A stretch of DNA of 34,218 bases from Bryobacterales bacterium (lineage in GTDB: Bacteria; Acidobacteriota; Terriglobia; Bryobacterales; Bryobacteraceae), in contig PLOR01000108.1 in NCBI GenBank assembly GCA_003142185.1, positions 1 through 34,218 of the forward strand, read 5' to 3'. Under the pieces are notes generated by a model. The model saw only the letters and a list, made by a program, of their open reading frames with translations, had not been told where the DNA came from and did not search any database. Both the position numbers and the translations under genes were made by a program. The number at the start of each line of letters is the position of its first letter. The stretch's first letter is position 1. Shown in pieces: positions 24,388 to 32,989 of the stretch.

Positions 24388-24511
24388 GCCGGCACGGCTG
24401 AAGGCGTGCCCTGATACAAATCTCCGGAATCATGTTGCAAACTTGTGAGGCACGACGCTAGGCGAGATCCGCAAAGGTGAGTTGTCCCGTCGCATCGCCG
24501 AAGTGCTCCAT
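24388..24511. repeat. Tandem duplication, copy 2 (includes the real DUF1552 3' end)
   Basis: Second copy of the 124-base unit. The right part (24458-24511) is the last 17 codons and stop of the DUF1552 gene; the left part is non-coding and carries the GGCACGGC hairpin with one mismatch (24391-24410). Since this copy is joined to the gene, it is the source. Confidence 0.92.
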
Positions 24512-25801
24512 GTGGACGCCCATGCGTTCCATCATCGCCAGGTGCAGGTTGCACATCGGCGTTTCCCTACGATACACGATTCGCCGGCCGGTCTTGATGG
24601 TGCCTCGGGCGTTGCCGATCACCATCGTCGGCAGATCCTCGTGCAAGTGCCGGTTGCCATCGGAAAGGCCGGCGCCGTAAACCAGCATCATGTTATCGAG
24701 CAGCCGGCGGTCGCCTTCCCGGATCGACTTCAGCTTGGCGACCCATCCCGCCATCTGCGTCGCGTGATAGGTATTGATTTGCGTAACCTTCTCGATCAGC
24801 TCCGGCTTGTTCTGGTGGTGCGTGCAGGGGTGGTGGCCGTCGGAGATGCCCAACTCGCGATAGGGCCGCGAAGTGCCTTCGCGCGTCATCATGAAGGTGA
24901 CCACGCGCGTCAGGTCCGCCTGGAACGCGATGGTGATCATGTCGCTCATCAACGTGAAGTGCTCGGCGAAATCGGCCGGCACGCCGTAGGGCTTTTCCAT
25001 GTGCGGATCGATCTGAGCGTTGGTCTTCTCGGCGCGCTCGATCTGCCGCTCCACCTCGCGGATGGAGGAGAGATACTCGTCGAGCTTGCGGCGGTCGGTG
25101 GGACCGAGGGTGGCTTCGAGCTTGCGGGTGTCCTCGCCGACAAAATCGAGAATACTGCGGCGATAGTCCGCCTGCCGCGCTTGAGTCTCCGGGCTGAGAA
25201 TCACGCCATTGCCAAAGAGGCGCTCAAACAGCGCCCGCGGATTGAGAATGGGCGGCAGCGGTTGGGTTTCGCTCTTCCACGCCAGGTTATTGGTGTAGGC
25301 GCAGGAGTAGCCGGAATCGCAGTCGCCGGCCTGCCGCGCGTCTTCCATGCCCACTTCGAGCGAAGGGAACCGCGTCTGGTCGGCCACGTGTCTGGCTACA
25401 ATCTGGTCGCAGGAAACGCCGGCCCGGATATCCACGGTGGTTTTCTTGACCTGAATGCCGGTGAGGTACGACCCGGAGCAGCGGCCATGATCGCCCGCGC
25501 CATCGAGCAACGCGCGCCCGGTGTTGTGGGTGAGGTTGCCCAACATGAGGATATCGTCGCGGTGCGGCTCCATGGTCTTCAGGATGCGCGGCAACTCGCC
25601 CAGCCTGCCCTCGTGGGCGGGGTTCCACTGGTCCATGATGATGCCGTTGGGCACATAGGCGAATGCCATGCGGAGCGGCGGCCTGGCGGCGCGCGCGAGG
25701 GCCATCGCCGGAACCATGGCGTCCAGGAAAGGAAGACCTACCGCCGCGCCCATGCCGCGCAAAAAGGATCTTCGATGAAGCGCCTTCCGCGTGATATTCA
25801 T
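24458..25801 (-). CDS. DUF1552 domain-containing secreted protein
   Basis: A 447-residue protein. The start is the ATG at 25801, overlapping the DUF1592 stop by four bases (ATGA). The N-terminus has a twin-arginine-type signal (RRSFLRGMGAAVGLPFLDAM), so it is probably exported folded. The body matches DUF1552 by YVPNGIIMDQWNPAHEG, LMLGNLTHNTGRALLDGAGDHGR, GVSCDQIVARH and ISDGHHPCTHH. The family is common in Planctomycetes and Acidobacteria and nearly always follows a DUF1592 cytochrome gene; its function is not known. Its last 17 codons have been copied downstream in a recent duplication. The longer frame upstream of 25801 is the shadow of the DUF1592 gene. Confidence 0.93.
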   Translation of the reverse strand: MNITRKALHRRSFLRGMGAAVGLPFLDAMVPAMALARAARPPLRMAFAYVPNGIIMDQWNPAHEGRLGELPRILKTMEPHRDDILMLGNLTHNTGRALLDGAGDHGRCSGSYLTGIQVKKTTVDIRAGVSCDQIVARHVADQTRFPSLEVGMEDARQAGDCDSGYSCAYTNNLAWKSETQPLPPILNPRALFERLFGNGVILSPETQARQADYRRSILDFVGEDTRKLEATLGPTDRRKLDEYLSSIREVERQIERAEKTNAQIDPHMEKPYGVPADFAEHFTLMSDMITIAFQADLTRVVTFMMTREGTSRPYRELGISDGHHPCTHHQNKPELIEKVTQINTYHATQMAGWVAKLKSIREGDRRLLDNMMLVYGAGLSDGNRHLHEDLPTMVIGNARGTIKTGRRIVYRRETPMCNLHLAMMERMGVHMEHFGDATGQLTFADLA

Positions 25802-28152
25802 TTCGAGGCCTCCTCCGTGTTCGCCGGTACCTGTGTTTGGATGAGTTCGCCGCGCCGCATCTGGAACGGCGCGCTGCGCACGATTTCGTAAATCGCGGTT
25901 TGGAACGGATATCCCTGGTCCGCCAGCCTGCCGGTGATTTGATCGATCGCGCGCCGGTCGTAGGGCGCGACGCCCCGCCCCAGCGCGTAGATCATGAGCT
26001 TCTCGACCAGCGAGCGAGCGAACTGCGGAACGAGCGAGACCAGCGCCGCGCGCATTTCCGCAGGCGTAGCGAAAGTCTTGCCGTTGGGCAGGGTGCCGCT
26101 CGAATCCACGGGGAACTTGCCGTCCAGGGTGCGCCATTTGCCGACGGCGTCGTAGTTCTCCAGGCCAAAGCCGAGCGGGTCCATTTTGGAGTGGCACGAC
26201 GCGCAGACCGCGTTGGCGCGGTGCTTCTCCATTTGCTGGCGGAGGGAAAGCGAGGTTCCCACGGCGGCCTCGTCGAGCGGCGGAACGTCGGGCGGCGGCG
26301 GAGCCGGCGGCGTCCCCAGGATCTCCTGCAAAATGTACTTGCCGCGAATCACCACCGAGGTGCGCGTGGCGTAGCTCGAAACGGTGAGCACGCCCGCCTG
26401 GCCGAGCACGCCGCCGCGCTCGCCGGTGGTCAGGTCGATCTTGCGAAACTCAGGGCCTTTCACGCCCTCGATCCCGTAATGCCGGGCCAGCCGCTCGTTG
26501 AGAAACGTATAGCGGGAGTCCAGAAAATCCGCCATCGGCCGGTTCTCGCGCAGGATGTAATCGAAGAACAGGCTGGTCTCGGTGCGCATCGCGTCGCGCA
26601 ACTCGGGATCCCATTCGGGGAACTTCTGCGGATCGGGTTTCACTACATCGAGGTTGCGGGTTTCCAGCCACTGGGCGGCGAAATTGCCGGCCAGCGCGGA
26701 GGCGCGCGGATCGGCCAGCATGCGCTTTACTTGCGAATCGAGCGCGGCGGGCGCGTGAAGCCTGCCGGCCTCGGCCGAGTCGAGCAACGCGTCGTCCGGC
26801 ATGGAGCTCCACAGGAAGTAGCTCAGCCGCGAGGCCAGCTCCACGTCGGAGATTCGGTGCACCGCGGTGGGGTCGGTCGGGTTGGCGTCGTGTTCGATAC
26901 GGAACAGAAAGTTCGGCGAGACCAGCATGGCCTGGAGCGCCAGTTGAATCCCCTGTTCCGCCGATTGGCCGTGAGCTTTGGCGATCGCGACGAACCTGAC
27001 GAGCGACGCCACCTCGGCCTTGGACACCGGCCGGCGATAGGCGCGGCGCGCCAGGGCGCCGACAATCTTCTCCACGCAGGCCGGGCCGGAATTGGGGTCG
27101 CAGATCAGAATTCGGGCGCGGCTGGCGGGCGCGGCCTTCGGTTTGAAGGGACCCACGAACACCATGCCATCGATGAATTTGTTGTGCTTCCGGTTGTAGA
27201 GGTCGCGCGGCGCCAGGCCCTTCACAAAGTCGTCGTCGATGAAGCTGGCCCGGAAAACGTGGTCGCCTTCGGGCAGCGCGAGGCGCATCTCCTCTTCCGA
27301 GTAGGGATCGAAAAAGACCAGACCGGAAGGTTTCGTCTCCACCATCTTGCTGCCGACCAGCTTGCCGTCCATCCAGACACCGAGCATTACGGGCTTTGCG
27401 TCCGCGGGCCGTTCGCCCGGCAGAGCGAAGCGGACAACGTACTCGCCATCGAAATCGATCCGGTGGCTGGCTTCGACGGAGCTCGAATCCACCCGGCGGA
27501 TGCGCTTGTCCTTGGCGGCGTATTCCACCGAGAAGGGCTTGGGCAGCGGATCGGCCGCCACGGCGCGCGAGGCGATCCGCTCGGCCGCAGCCAGATATTT
27601 TTCCATGAGCACCGGCGAGATGGTGAGGATGTCGCCAATGTTGTCGAAGCCCTCGCCGGAATCGTCGGTGGGGAAGTCTTTCTGCGCGCGAAACTCCACG
27701 CCCAGCAGGTCGCGAATCGTGTTGGCGTATTCGTTCCGGTTCAGGCGGTGGACGGTGACCCGGCCCGGGTCAAGCTTCGTGTTGAGGTCCGTCTTCGCGA
27801 ATTCACCCTGGACGTATTGGACCAGGGCGTCGATCTGCGCCTGCGACCGTGGTATACCCTGGGGCGGCATCTCCCCGGCACGGAGCTTTTGAAGAATCAG
27901 CTCCCAGCCTTCCCGTTTGCTTGCGAGCGATGCCGGATCGAGAAACGCCGCGGCGTCAAAGCCGCCCGAGGCCAATTGGCGGTTGTGACAAAGGGAGCAA
28001 GTGTTGGCGAGAACGGGAGAGACAGCGTTTTCGAACGTCGCGGCACCAGGCCCCTCAGCCGCCTGCTGCGGGGATGCCGGCAACGTCGACATAGACGCGG
28101 CCAAGACTCCAGCCACGTAGACGGCGAAAACCCAGTTGCCACCTCGACGCAT
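25798..28152 (-). CDS. DUF1592-type multidomain c-type cytochrome (DUF1587/1592/1595/1588/1585)
   Basis: A 784-residue exported protein. A signal peptide is followed by a cytochrome-like N-terminus with CSLCH (codons 27985-27999), then DUF1587 (HRLNRNEYANTIRDLLGVE), DUF1595/1592 (RRAYRRPVSKAEV, ISDVELASRLSYFLWSSMPDD), DUF1588 (GGVLGQAGVLTVSSYATRTSVVIRGKYILQ) with CASCH (26191-26205), and DUF1585 at the end. Two c-type hemes are therefore expected, in the periplasm. The family is abundant in Planctomycetes and soil Acidobacteria and is suspected in redox steps of polymer use; this is not proven. It has a very strong AAGAGGAGGGT ribosome binding site. It starts the operon; the 61-base gap to the GNAT gene should hold the promoter. 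Confidence 0.94.
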   Translation of the reverse strand: MRRGGNWVFAVYVAGVLAASMSTLPASPQQAAEGPGAATFENAVSPVLANTCSLCHNRQLASGGFDAAAFLDPASLASKREGWELILQKLRAGEMPPQGIPRSQAQIDALVQYVQGEFAKTDLNTKLDPGRVTVHRLNRNEYANTIRDLLGVEFRAQKDFPTDDSGEGFDNIGDILTISPVLMEKYLAAAERIASRAVAADPLPKPFSVEYAAKDKRIRRVDSSSVEASHRIDFDGEYVVRFALPGERPADAKPVMLGVWMDGKLVGSKMVETKPSGLVFFDPYSEEEMRLALPEGDHVFRASFIDDDFVKGLAPRDLYNRKHNKFIDGMVFVGPFKPKAAPASRARILICDPNSGPACVEKIVGALARRAYRRPVSKAEVASLVRFVAIAKAHGQSAEQGIQLALQAMLVSPNFLFRIEHDANPTDPTAVHRISDVELASRLSYFLWSSMPDDALLDSAEAGRLHAPAALDSQVKRMLADPRASALAGNFAAQWLETRNLDVVKPDPQKFPEWDPELRDAMRTETSLFFDYILRENRPMADFLDSRYTFLNERLARHYGIEGVKGPEFRKIDLTTGERGGVLGQAGVLTVSSYATRTSVVIRGKYILQEILGTPPAPPPPDVPPLDEAAVGTSLSLRQQMEKHRANAVCASCHSKMDPLGFGLENYDAVGKWRTLDGKFPVDSSGTLPNGKTFATPAEMRAALVSLVPQFARSLVEKLMIYALGRGVAPYDRRAIDQITGRLADQGYPFQTAIYEIVRSAPFQMRRGELIQTQVPANTEEASK

Positions 28153-28213
28153 ACCCTCCTCTTACTCCCGCGTTATCTAGATGCTACCACGGTGAAAAAA
28201 GATCCGGAGCGCA

Positions 28214-28666
28214 TCAGAGCTTGAGCCGGAAAGGCGCCATCCCGGAACGCACAAACCCGGCGCGGGAATAGAACCGCATCGCGGAATGGTTGTCGCCATC
28301 CGTCAGCAGAGTGATGCGGGTACATCCGGCCGCCCGCGCTTCGGCTATCGCGTGGTTCAAGAGCCGCTCGCCAATGCCCCGCCCGCGCCGATCCGGATCG
28401 ACAACCATGTCCTCCAGCCAGGCGGCCCGGCTTCCCTCCGCGGTGCTGACGGTGAAAAGTATGGTGACCATCCCGACGATGGCCCCCGATTGGCTTGCGC
28501 AGTAGACGCGGCCACACGCGGGATTGTCGAGGATGAGGCGCAGGCCGCGCCGTTGCCGTTCTGCGTCGGGCGCAAAGTCGGCTTCCTGCGCGAACAGTTC
28601 CGCCAACAGCGCGCAGAGCCGAGGAATGTCGTCGAGGCGCGCTTCCCGAATGCCGGCGCTTTCCAT
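28214..28666 (-). CDS. GNAT-family N-acetyltransferase
   Basis: A 150-residue acyl-CoA-dependent acetyltransferase. The acetyl-CoA loop is in VVDPDRRGRGIGERLLNHA (motif A), followed by LLTDGDNHSAMRFYSRAGF (motif B) near the C-terminus. The substrate is unknown. It is the last gene of the nif block, 17 bases after the Mop gene. GNAT genes often accompany nifV or nifB in nif clusters, by recollection, which supports membership in the operon. Confidence 0.9.
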   Translation of the reverse strand: MESAGIREARLDDIPRLCALLAELFAQEADFAPDAERQRRGLRLILDNPACGRVYCASQSGAIVGMVTILFTVSTAEGSRAAWLEDMVVDPDRRGRGIGERLLNHAIAEARAAGCTRITLLTDGDNHSAMRFYSRAGFVRSGMAPFRLKL

Positions 28667-28683
28667 TCTTTCCCGGGGGCGGG

Positions 28684-28890
28684 CTAATCCTTCATCAACA
28701 TTACTTCCGTCGATTTGATGATCGCCGTCACCGTGTCTCCTTTTTTCAGGCCCAGTTGCTCGGCGCTGCGGCGCGTGATCACGCTTTCGATCACGTTCTT
28801 GCCGACGCGCACCGAAACATGGGCCATTACCTCGCCCAAAAGAATCTCGGTGATACGTCCTGTAAGTTGATTACGAGCGGATATCGGCAT
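28684..28890 (-). CDS. Mop-type molybdate-binding (TOBE) protein
   Basis: A 68-residue single TOBE/Mop domain (SARNQLTGRITEI, LGEVMAHVSVRVG, NVIESVITRRSAEQLGLKKGDTVTAIIKSTEVMLMKD). Such molbindins bind molybdate as oligomers and buffer or sense it. The start is the ATG at 28890; the frame upstream of it is the shadow of nifV. It overlaps the 3' end of nifV by 20 bases, and a GGAG lies upstream within nifV, so it is translated from the nif transcript. Its placement right after the homocitrate synthase gene suggests that it supplies molybdenum for FeMo-co. Confidence 0.92.
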   Translation of the reverse strand: MPISARNQLTGRITEILLGEVMAHVSVRVGKNVIESVITRRSAEQLGLKKGDTVTAIIKSTEVMLMKD

Positions 28891-30037
28891 GTTGATGCAG
28901 TCTCCTGTCCTGCGACAATTGTCGCGCGATTGCGGCCAGTTCGCGCGTGCTGACGCTGCCTTTTTTCGCCCTGGACAGGCGGCGCACCGCCGAAACGATT
29001 TCCGCGCAAAGCAACGCGGGTACGGAAATGCCGCCAGCCTGCAGACTGGCGCGCACGCCGGCCGACCCGGAATGCTTGCCGGTGACAAAGCCCTCCGGCG
29101 TGCGGCCGACTTCCTTGGCGGGAAACGGCTGGTAGGCAACGGGGTTCTTCAGCAGCGCGGCGGTGTGGATGCCGGATTCATGGCGGAACACGTCGGCGCC
29201 GGTGATCGGCTTGGCGCGGTGGATCGATCGGCGGGCGCGGTTGGCCACCAGCTCGCAGAGAGCGCTCAGGCGCGATGTGTCCACGCCGGAATCCCTGGCC
29301 AACGTGTGGCCGAGCGCCATGGCAACCTCTTCGAGCGCAGCATTGCCGGCCCGTTCTCCCAGGCCATTCACTGTGACGCTGACCGCATCGGCGCCGCCTT
29401 CGATGGCGGAAATCGTATTGGCCGTCGCCATGCCCAGATCGTTGTGGCCGTGGAATTCGAGCGCGAGGTGGCTGCCCGCAATCTTCCTCAGCCTGCGAAA
29501 CGAGCGCCAGGCCTGGCGCGGGTTCCAGATACCGACGGTGTCGGCGACGCGCACGCGGCCCGCACCGGCATCCCTGGCGGCGAGGACGAATCGATCGAGC
29601 AGCGTCTTATCCGCGCGCGAAGCATCCTGCGCGCCCACGGAAACGTAGCGGAAACGGGCGCGCGCATACGAGACGAGTTCCGGAAGAGTGTTCCAGAGCC
29701 ATTGCTCGTCCTTACCCAGAACGCCGAAGAGAATGCGTGACACCGGAAATGAGATGTGGACCGAATCGACCGCGCAACTCGCGGCATGATCGAGATCCTG
29801 AGCGGTAGCGCGGCACCATGCGGTAATCCGGCAGTCCAGGCGCAGATCGGCGATGGCGTGAAGATCGGCGCGCTCCTCTTCATCGATGGCGGGCGTTCCG
29901 GCTTCCAACTCCGGAATGCCCGCCGCGGCGATGGCGGCTGCGATCTCCAGCTTGTCGGCGCGCGAGAATACCACGCCGGGCGCTTGCTCGCCGTCGCGCA
30001 GCGTGCTGTCGATGAAATGTACTCGCGCGTATGCCAT
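28871..30037 (-). CDS. nifV: Homocitrate synthase NifV
   Basis: A 388-residue HMGL-like enzyme that condenses acetyl-CoA with 2-oxoglutarate to homocitrate, the organic ligand of FeMo-co. The family motifs are STLRDGEQAPGVVF at the N-terminus, EFHGHNDLGMATANT (metal-binding histidines), GLGERAGNAALEEV and the FVTGKHSGSAGV segment. Leucine-biosynthesis relatives are similar, but the nif context settles the assignment. The start is the ATG at 30037; a TTG just before it is possible. It begins 6 bases after the ferredoxin stop. The last 20 bases overlap the Mop gene. Confidence 0.92.
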   Translation of the reverse strand: MAYARVHFIDSTLRDGEQAPGVVFSRADKLEIAAAIAAAGIPELEAGTPAIDEEERADLHAIADLRLDCRITAWCRATAQDLDHAASCAVDSVHISFPVSRILFGVLGKDEQWLWNTLPELVSYARARFRYVSVGAQDASRADKTLLDRFVLAARDAGAGRVRVADTVGIWNPRQAWRSFRRLRKIAGSHLALEFHGHNDLGMATANTISAIEGGADAVSVTVNGLGERAGNAALEEVAMALGHTLARDSGVDTSRLSALCELVANRARRSIHRAKPITGADVFRHESGIHTAALLKNPVAYQPFPAKEVGRTPEGFVTGKHSGSAGVRASLQAGGISVPALLCAEIVSAVRRLSRAKKGSVSTRELAAIARQLSQDRRLHQHADIRS

Positions 30038-30043
30038 CAATGT

Positions 30044-30349
30044 TCAGGCCAGCAGAAGCGCTTCCGCCGGTTTGCCCTCTTCGAGCGCGTCCAGCATCTG
30101 GTCGATCCGCTCCTCGTCCATTTTTCCGTACCAGTGGCCTTCCGGGTAGACCACCACGACGGGCCCATGTTCACACAGCTTCAGGCAGCCGGCGGCCGAT
30201 ACGGTAACGCCGTCCAGGCCGCGATCCGATACTTCGGTTTCCAGGTACCCGACGAGCGCGCCCGAATCCTTTCGATGGCAAATGCCTTTGGGATCTCCCG
30301 CGACGCGGAAGCTCCCGCAAACGAAGACGTGATGTTTTGGTTTTTCCAT
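30044..30349 (-). CDS. [2Fe-2S] thioredoxin-like ferredoxin
   Basis: A 101-residue protein of the thioredoxin-fold [2Fe-2S] ferredoxin group (Shethna/TrxL type). Its four cluster cysteines are C11, C24, C55 and C59 (FVCGSF, GICHRKD, SAAGCLKLCEHG). VVVVYPEGHWYGKMDEE is also typical. A good AGGAGA ribosome binding site precedes the ATG at 30349. Located between nifB and nifV, it probably passes electrons for FeMo-co assembly or to nitrogenase; the exact partner is unknown. The frame upstream is the shadow of nifB. Confidence 0.92.
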   Translation of the reverse strand: MEKPKHHVFVCGSFRVAGDPKGICHRKDSGALVGYLETEVSDRGLDGVTVSAAGCLKLCEHGPVVVVYPEGHWYGKMDEERIDQMLDALEEGKPAEALLLA

Positions 30350-30366
30350 GAGAGTCTCCTGTGTAT

Positions 30367-31632
30367 CTATCCGCAGCCCGTTCCGGTGCCCGAGCAGCCG
30401 CCGCAGCCCTGGAACAGCTTCTGCATTCCGCGCGGGACCTGACCGGTCCGGTCCCACGCAACAATAGCGTCGGATGCCACACCGACCGCTTCGATGACGC
30501 GGATTCCGCGCTGCTCGAGAATCCGCCGCGGCGTCTTTCCGACCGCGCTGGTGAACACGGCCTTGCAATCGTCGAGCACGTCCGCCAGCCTTTCCCAGCG
30601 AGCCAGGCCGCCGCCGGCATCGGGGGCTTCGCGCGTTTCCACCAGCGCGGGCGGCCCGTCGGGTTGCGGCTCAAATACCCAGAAGAGGGAGGCTTCGCCG
30701 ACGTGCTGGTTGATGAGCGCCCCTTCGTGGCTGGTCAGCGCGACGTACGGGCGCCGCTCGTTGGGGTTGGCCGGTCCGGCAGCGGTGGTTTGCAGCAGCT
30801 CGACCAGGCTGGCCGATTGCGGCGCGCCCAACAATCCCACGGCGTCGGCGCGGCAGCGCGTGCAGTGCAGCATCTGCGGCAGGAATTCCGCCGTGCGCCG
30901 GCGCAGCGCGGCCAGCTCGGCATGATCGAGTTCGCCGATCGATTCGAACGGCGTGCCGGCGACCGGATAGAGCGGAATCGCGTTCATGATGTTGGCGCCC
31001 AGCGCCGCCACTTCGCGGGCCACCGCGGGGGCGTGTTCGTCGTTGATGCCAGGCATGACGATGGTGTTGATCTTGACCGTGATGCCGTGCCGTTTGAGTT
31101 CCACAATCGCGAGGCGCTGCCGTTCGAGCAGCGCGGCGGCGCCGTCCACACCGCGCAGGATCCGGATGCCGGCGCGGACCCAGGCGTAAATCCGGGCGCC
31201 AATCGCGGCGTCCACCGCGTTCACCGTGAGGGTGACGTGGCTGACCTGGAGTTTCGCGAGTTCGGCGGCATGGGGGGCCACTTCCAGCCCATTGCTGGCC
31301 ACGCACAACAGCATCTCCGGGTAGCGGTTGCGCACCAGCCGGAGAGTCTCCAGCGTCGGTTCCGGACTGGCGAACGGATCGCCCGGTCCGGCGATTCCCA
31401 CCACGCGGATCTCCGGCGAGACCTCGAGCGCACGATCCAGGTAATAGACCGCCTGCTGCGGTGTGAGGACGGCGCTAGTCACTCCAGGCCGGCTTTCGTT
31501 AAGGCAATCGTACTTCCGGTCGCAGAAGTTGCACTGCACGTTGCACCGCGGCGCCACCGGCAGGTGAATCCGCGCGGCGGTTTCTCGCGCTGCCTCGTTG
31601 AAGCACGGGTGTTGTGTGAGATCCAGGGTCAT
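30367..31632 (-). CDS. nifB: Nitrogenase cofactor biosynthesis protein NifB (radical SAM + NifX-like domain)
   Basis: A 421-residue protein that builds the Fe-S core (NifB-co) of the nitrogenase cofactor using SAM. Radical-SAM cysteines are C30, C34 and C37 (CNVQCNFC); the extra cluster ligands are probably C10 (HPCF) and C257/C260 (HCTRC). AGPGDPFASP and NAIPLYPVAGTPF are conserved. The C-terminal part (about 295-393) is a NifX/NafY-like cofactor-binding domain. It ends in a Cys/Gly-rich tail with C410, C413 and C420. A strong GGAGG precedes the ATG, 10 bases after the nifN stop. Its presence is strong evidence for a true nitrogenase. Confidence 0.96.
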   Translation of the reverse strand: MTLDLTQHPCFNEAARETAARIHLPVAPRCNVQCNFCDRKYDCLNESRPGVTSAVLTPQQAVYYLDRALEVSPEIRVVGIAGPGDPFASPEPTLETLRLVRNRYPEMLLCVASNGLEVAPHAAELAKLQVSHVTLTVNAVDAAIGARIYAWVRAGIRILRGVDGAAALLERQRLAIVELKRHGITVKINTIVMPGINDEHAPAVAREVAALGANIMNAIPLYPVAGTPFESIGELDHAELAALRRRTAEFLPQMLHCTRCRADAVGLLGAPQSASLVELLQTTAAGPANPNERRPYVALTSHEGALINQHVGEASLFWVFEPQPDGPPALVETREAPDAGGGLARWERLADVLDDCKAVFTSAVGKTPRRILEQRGIRVIEAVGVASDAIVAWDRTGQVPRGMQKLFQGCGGCSGTGTGCG

Positions 31633-31642
31633 CGCGCCTCCA

Positions 31643-32989
31643 TCATTGATAGCTGTAGCCCACCGGAGAGCGCTCCTGCGCGCGCTCGATCAGGGTATTG
31701 GTCACCGCGTCGAACAACTGCTGCGCGCCGCGGTAGCCGAGATGCAGAATGCGCTGGCCGCCGATGCGATCGTGAATGGGGAAGCCAACGCGAATCAAGG
31801 GAAGGTCGAGCTCGCGGGCGACGCTGTAGCCTTTGCTGCTGCCGATCAGGAAATCCGGCGCCAGGCCGCGCGCCATCTCGCCCATGGTGGCGAAATCCAT
31901 TCCCTCCTTGACGACGATGCCGTCGACGGCATCGCCTGCCACCGCCTTTACCGCTTCTTCCAGCCGCCCGCTCTCGCCGCCCGATGCACACAGCACCGGC
32001 TGCACGCCGATTTCCGCCAGAAATGCGGTGAGTCCCACAACCAGATCTTCCTCGCCGAATACGACAGCGCGGCGGCCGAAGACATACTTATGAGCGTCCA
32101 CGTAAGAATCCACCAGGCGGCCGCGCTCTTTGGCGTGTTTTTCCGGAATCGGCCGGCCGGCCAGTTCAGACAACGCGGCGAAAAAGCGATCGCTTTCGAG
32201 CACGCCCACCGGCCAGCCGAGTTTGCGCCGCGCGACGCCGAACTTGCTTTCGAGCGACACTGCCGCGGTACCGGCGTCCGCCATGGTGCGGCCCATTTCC
32301 AGGCTGACGCGTGCGCGTCCCATGGCGCGGAGGCTTTCGACGGGCGTTCCGCCGGCGGGGATGTTCTGGTATTCTTCGAGCTGCGGCCCATCGAGCGTCT
32401 CCGAATAATCGGGCAGCAGAGTGGCCTCCAGTCCGAAATCGGCGAACACCTCCTTCAGGTAGCGCAAGTCGGCCGGTGACACCATGCCGGGGAACACATT
32501 GATGTGGCCCCGGACGGGTCCGCCCTGGGCCAATTGCTCGACCAGCGCTTTCACCGTGGCATGAAAACCATCTACATGAGTGCCGCGATAACTCGGCGTT
32601 GAAACGTGTACGGTACGGAACGGCACGTCGCCCTCGGGATGGAAATCGTGCAATAGGTGGCCCACGTCTTCGCCAATAGTCTCCGGCAGGCAGGTGGTCG
32701 CGATGCCGATCAGCTCCGGATGATACTGGCGCGCCAGGTTATTCAAGCCGCTGCGCAGGTTGTCGCCGCCGCCGAACACGGTGGTAGCTTCGCTGAAGCC
32801 GGACACGGCGATATCGACCGGCTCGCGAAAATGCGAAATCAAATAGCGGCGGATGTAAGTGGCGCAGCCTTGCGAGCCGTGCAGAAAGGGCACCGCGCCC
32901 GCGACGCCACGCAGCGCCAGACAGGCACCCAGTGGTGCGCACAACTTGCAGGCGTTGCGTGTGGCTGCCAGTGGTTCGATCGCGATCAT
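31643..32989 (-). CDS. nifN: Nitrogenase iron-molybdenum cofactor assembly protein NifN
   Basis: A 448-residue subunit of the NifEN complex, which matures NifB-co into FeMo-co. The start is the ATG at 32989, which overlaps the nifE stop by four bases (ATGA). ACKLCAPLGAC near the N-terminus and HGSQGC carry the cluster cysteines. FREPVDIAVSGFSEATTVFGG is typical of NifN; it lacks the catalytic residues expected of NifK. GIATTCLPETIGED is also conserved. The longer frame upstream is not real. The operon runs on to nifB 10 bases later. Confidence 0.93.
   Translation of the reverse strand: MIAIEPLAATRNACKLCAPLGACLALRGVAGAVPFLHGSQGCATYIRRYLISHFREPVDIAVSGFSEATTVFGGGDNLRSGLNNLARQYHPELIGIATTCLPETIGEDVGHLLHDFHPEGDVPFRTVHVSTPSYRGTHVDGFHATVKALVEQLAQGGPVRGHINVFPGMVSPADLRYLKEVFADFGLEATLLPDYSETLDGPQLEEYQNIPAGGTPVESLRAMGRARVSLEMGRTMADAGTAAVSLESKFGVARRKLGWPVGVLESDRFFAALSELAGRPIPEKHAKERGRLVDSYVDAHKYVFGRRAVVFGEEDLVVGLTAFLAEIGVQPVLCASGGESGRLEEAVKAVAGDAVDGIVVKEGMDFATMGEMARGLAPDFLIGSSKGYSVARELDLPLIRVGFPIHDRIGGQRILHLGYRGAQQLFDAVTNTLIERAQERSPVGYSYQ

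Noticed and set aside
24250-24511. CRISPR array
   Set aside because: Only two copies of a 124-base unit with a 14-base gap, and one copy is coding; this is a tandem duplication.
24195-24554. 119-residue minus-strand ORF with an internal repeat
   Set aside because: It runs through the tandem duplication in a different frame from the DUF1552 end; its repeated peptide only mirrors the DNA repeat.
25837-28224. 795-residue open frame on the plus strand
   Set aside because: It lies opposite the DUF1592 gene, has no recognisable motif, and arises from GC-rich codon bias; the minus strand holds clear domains.
30361-31911. 516-residue open frame on the plus strand
   Set aside because: Antisense to nifB, whose motifs are unmistakable on the minus strand.
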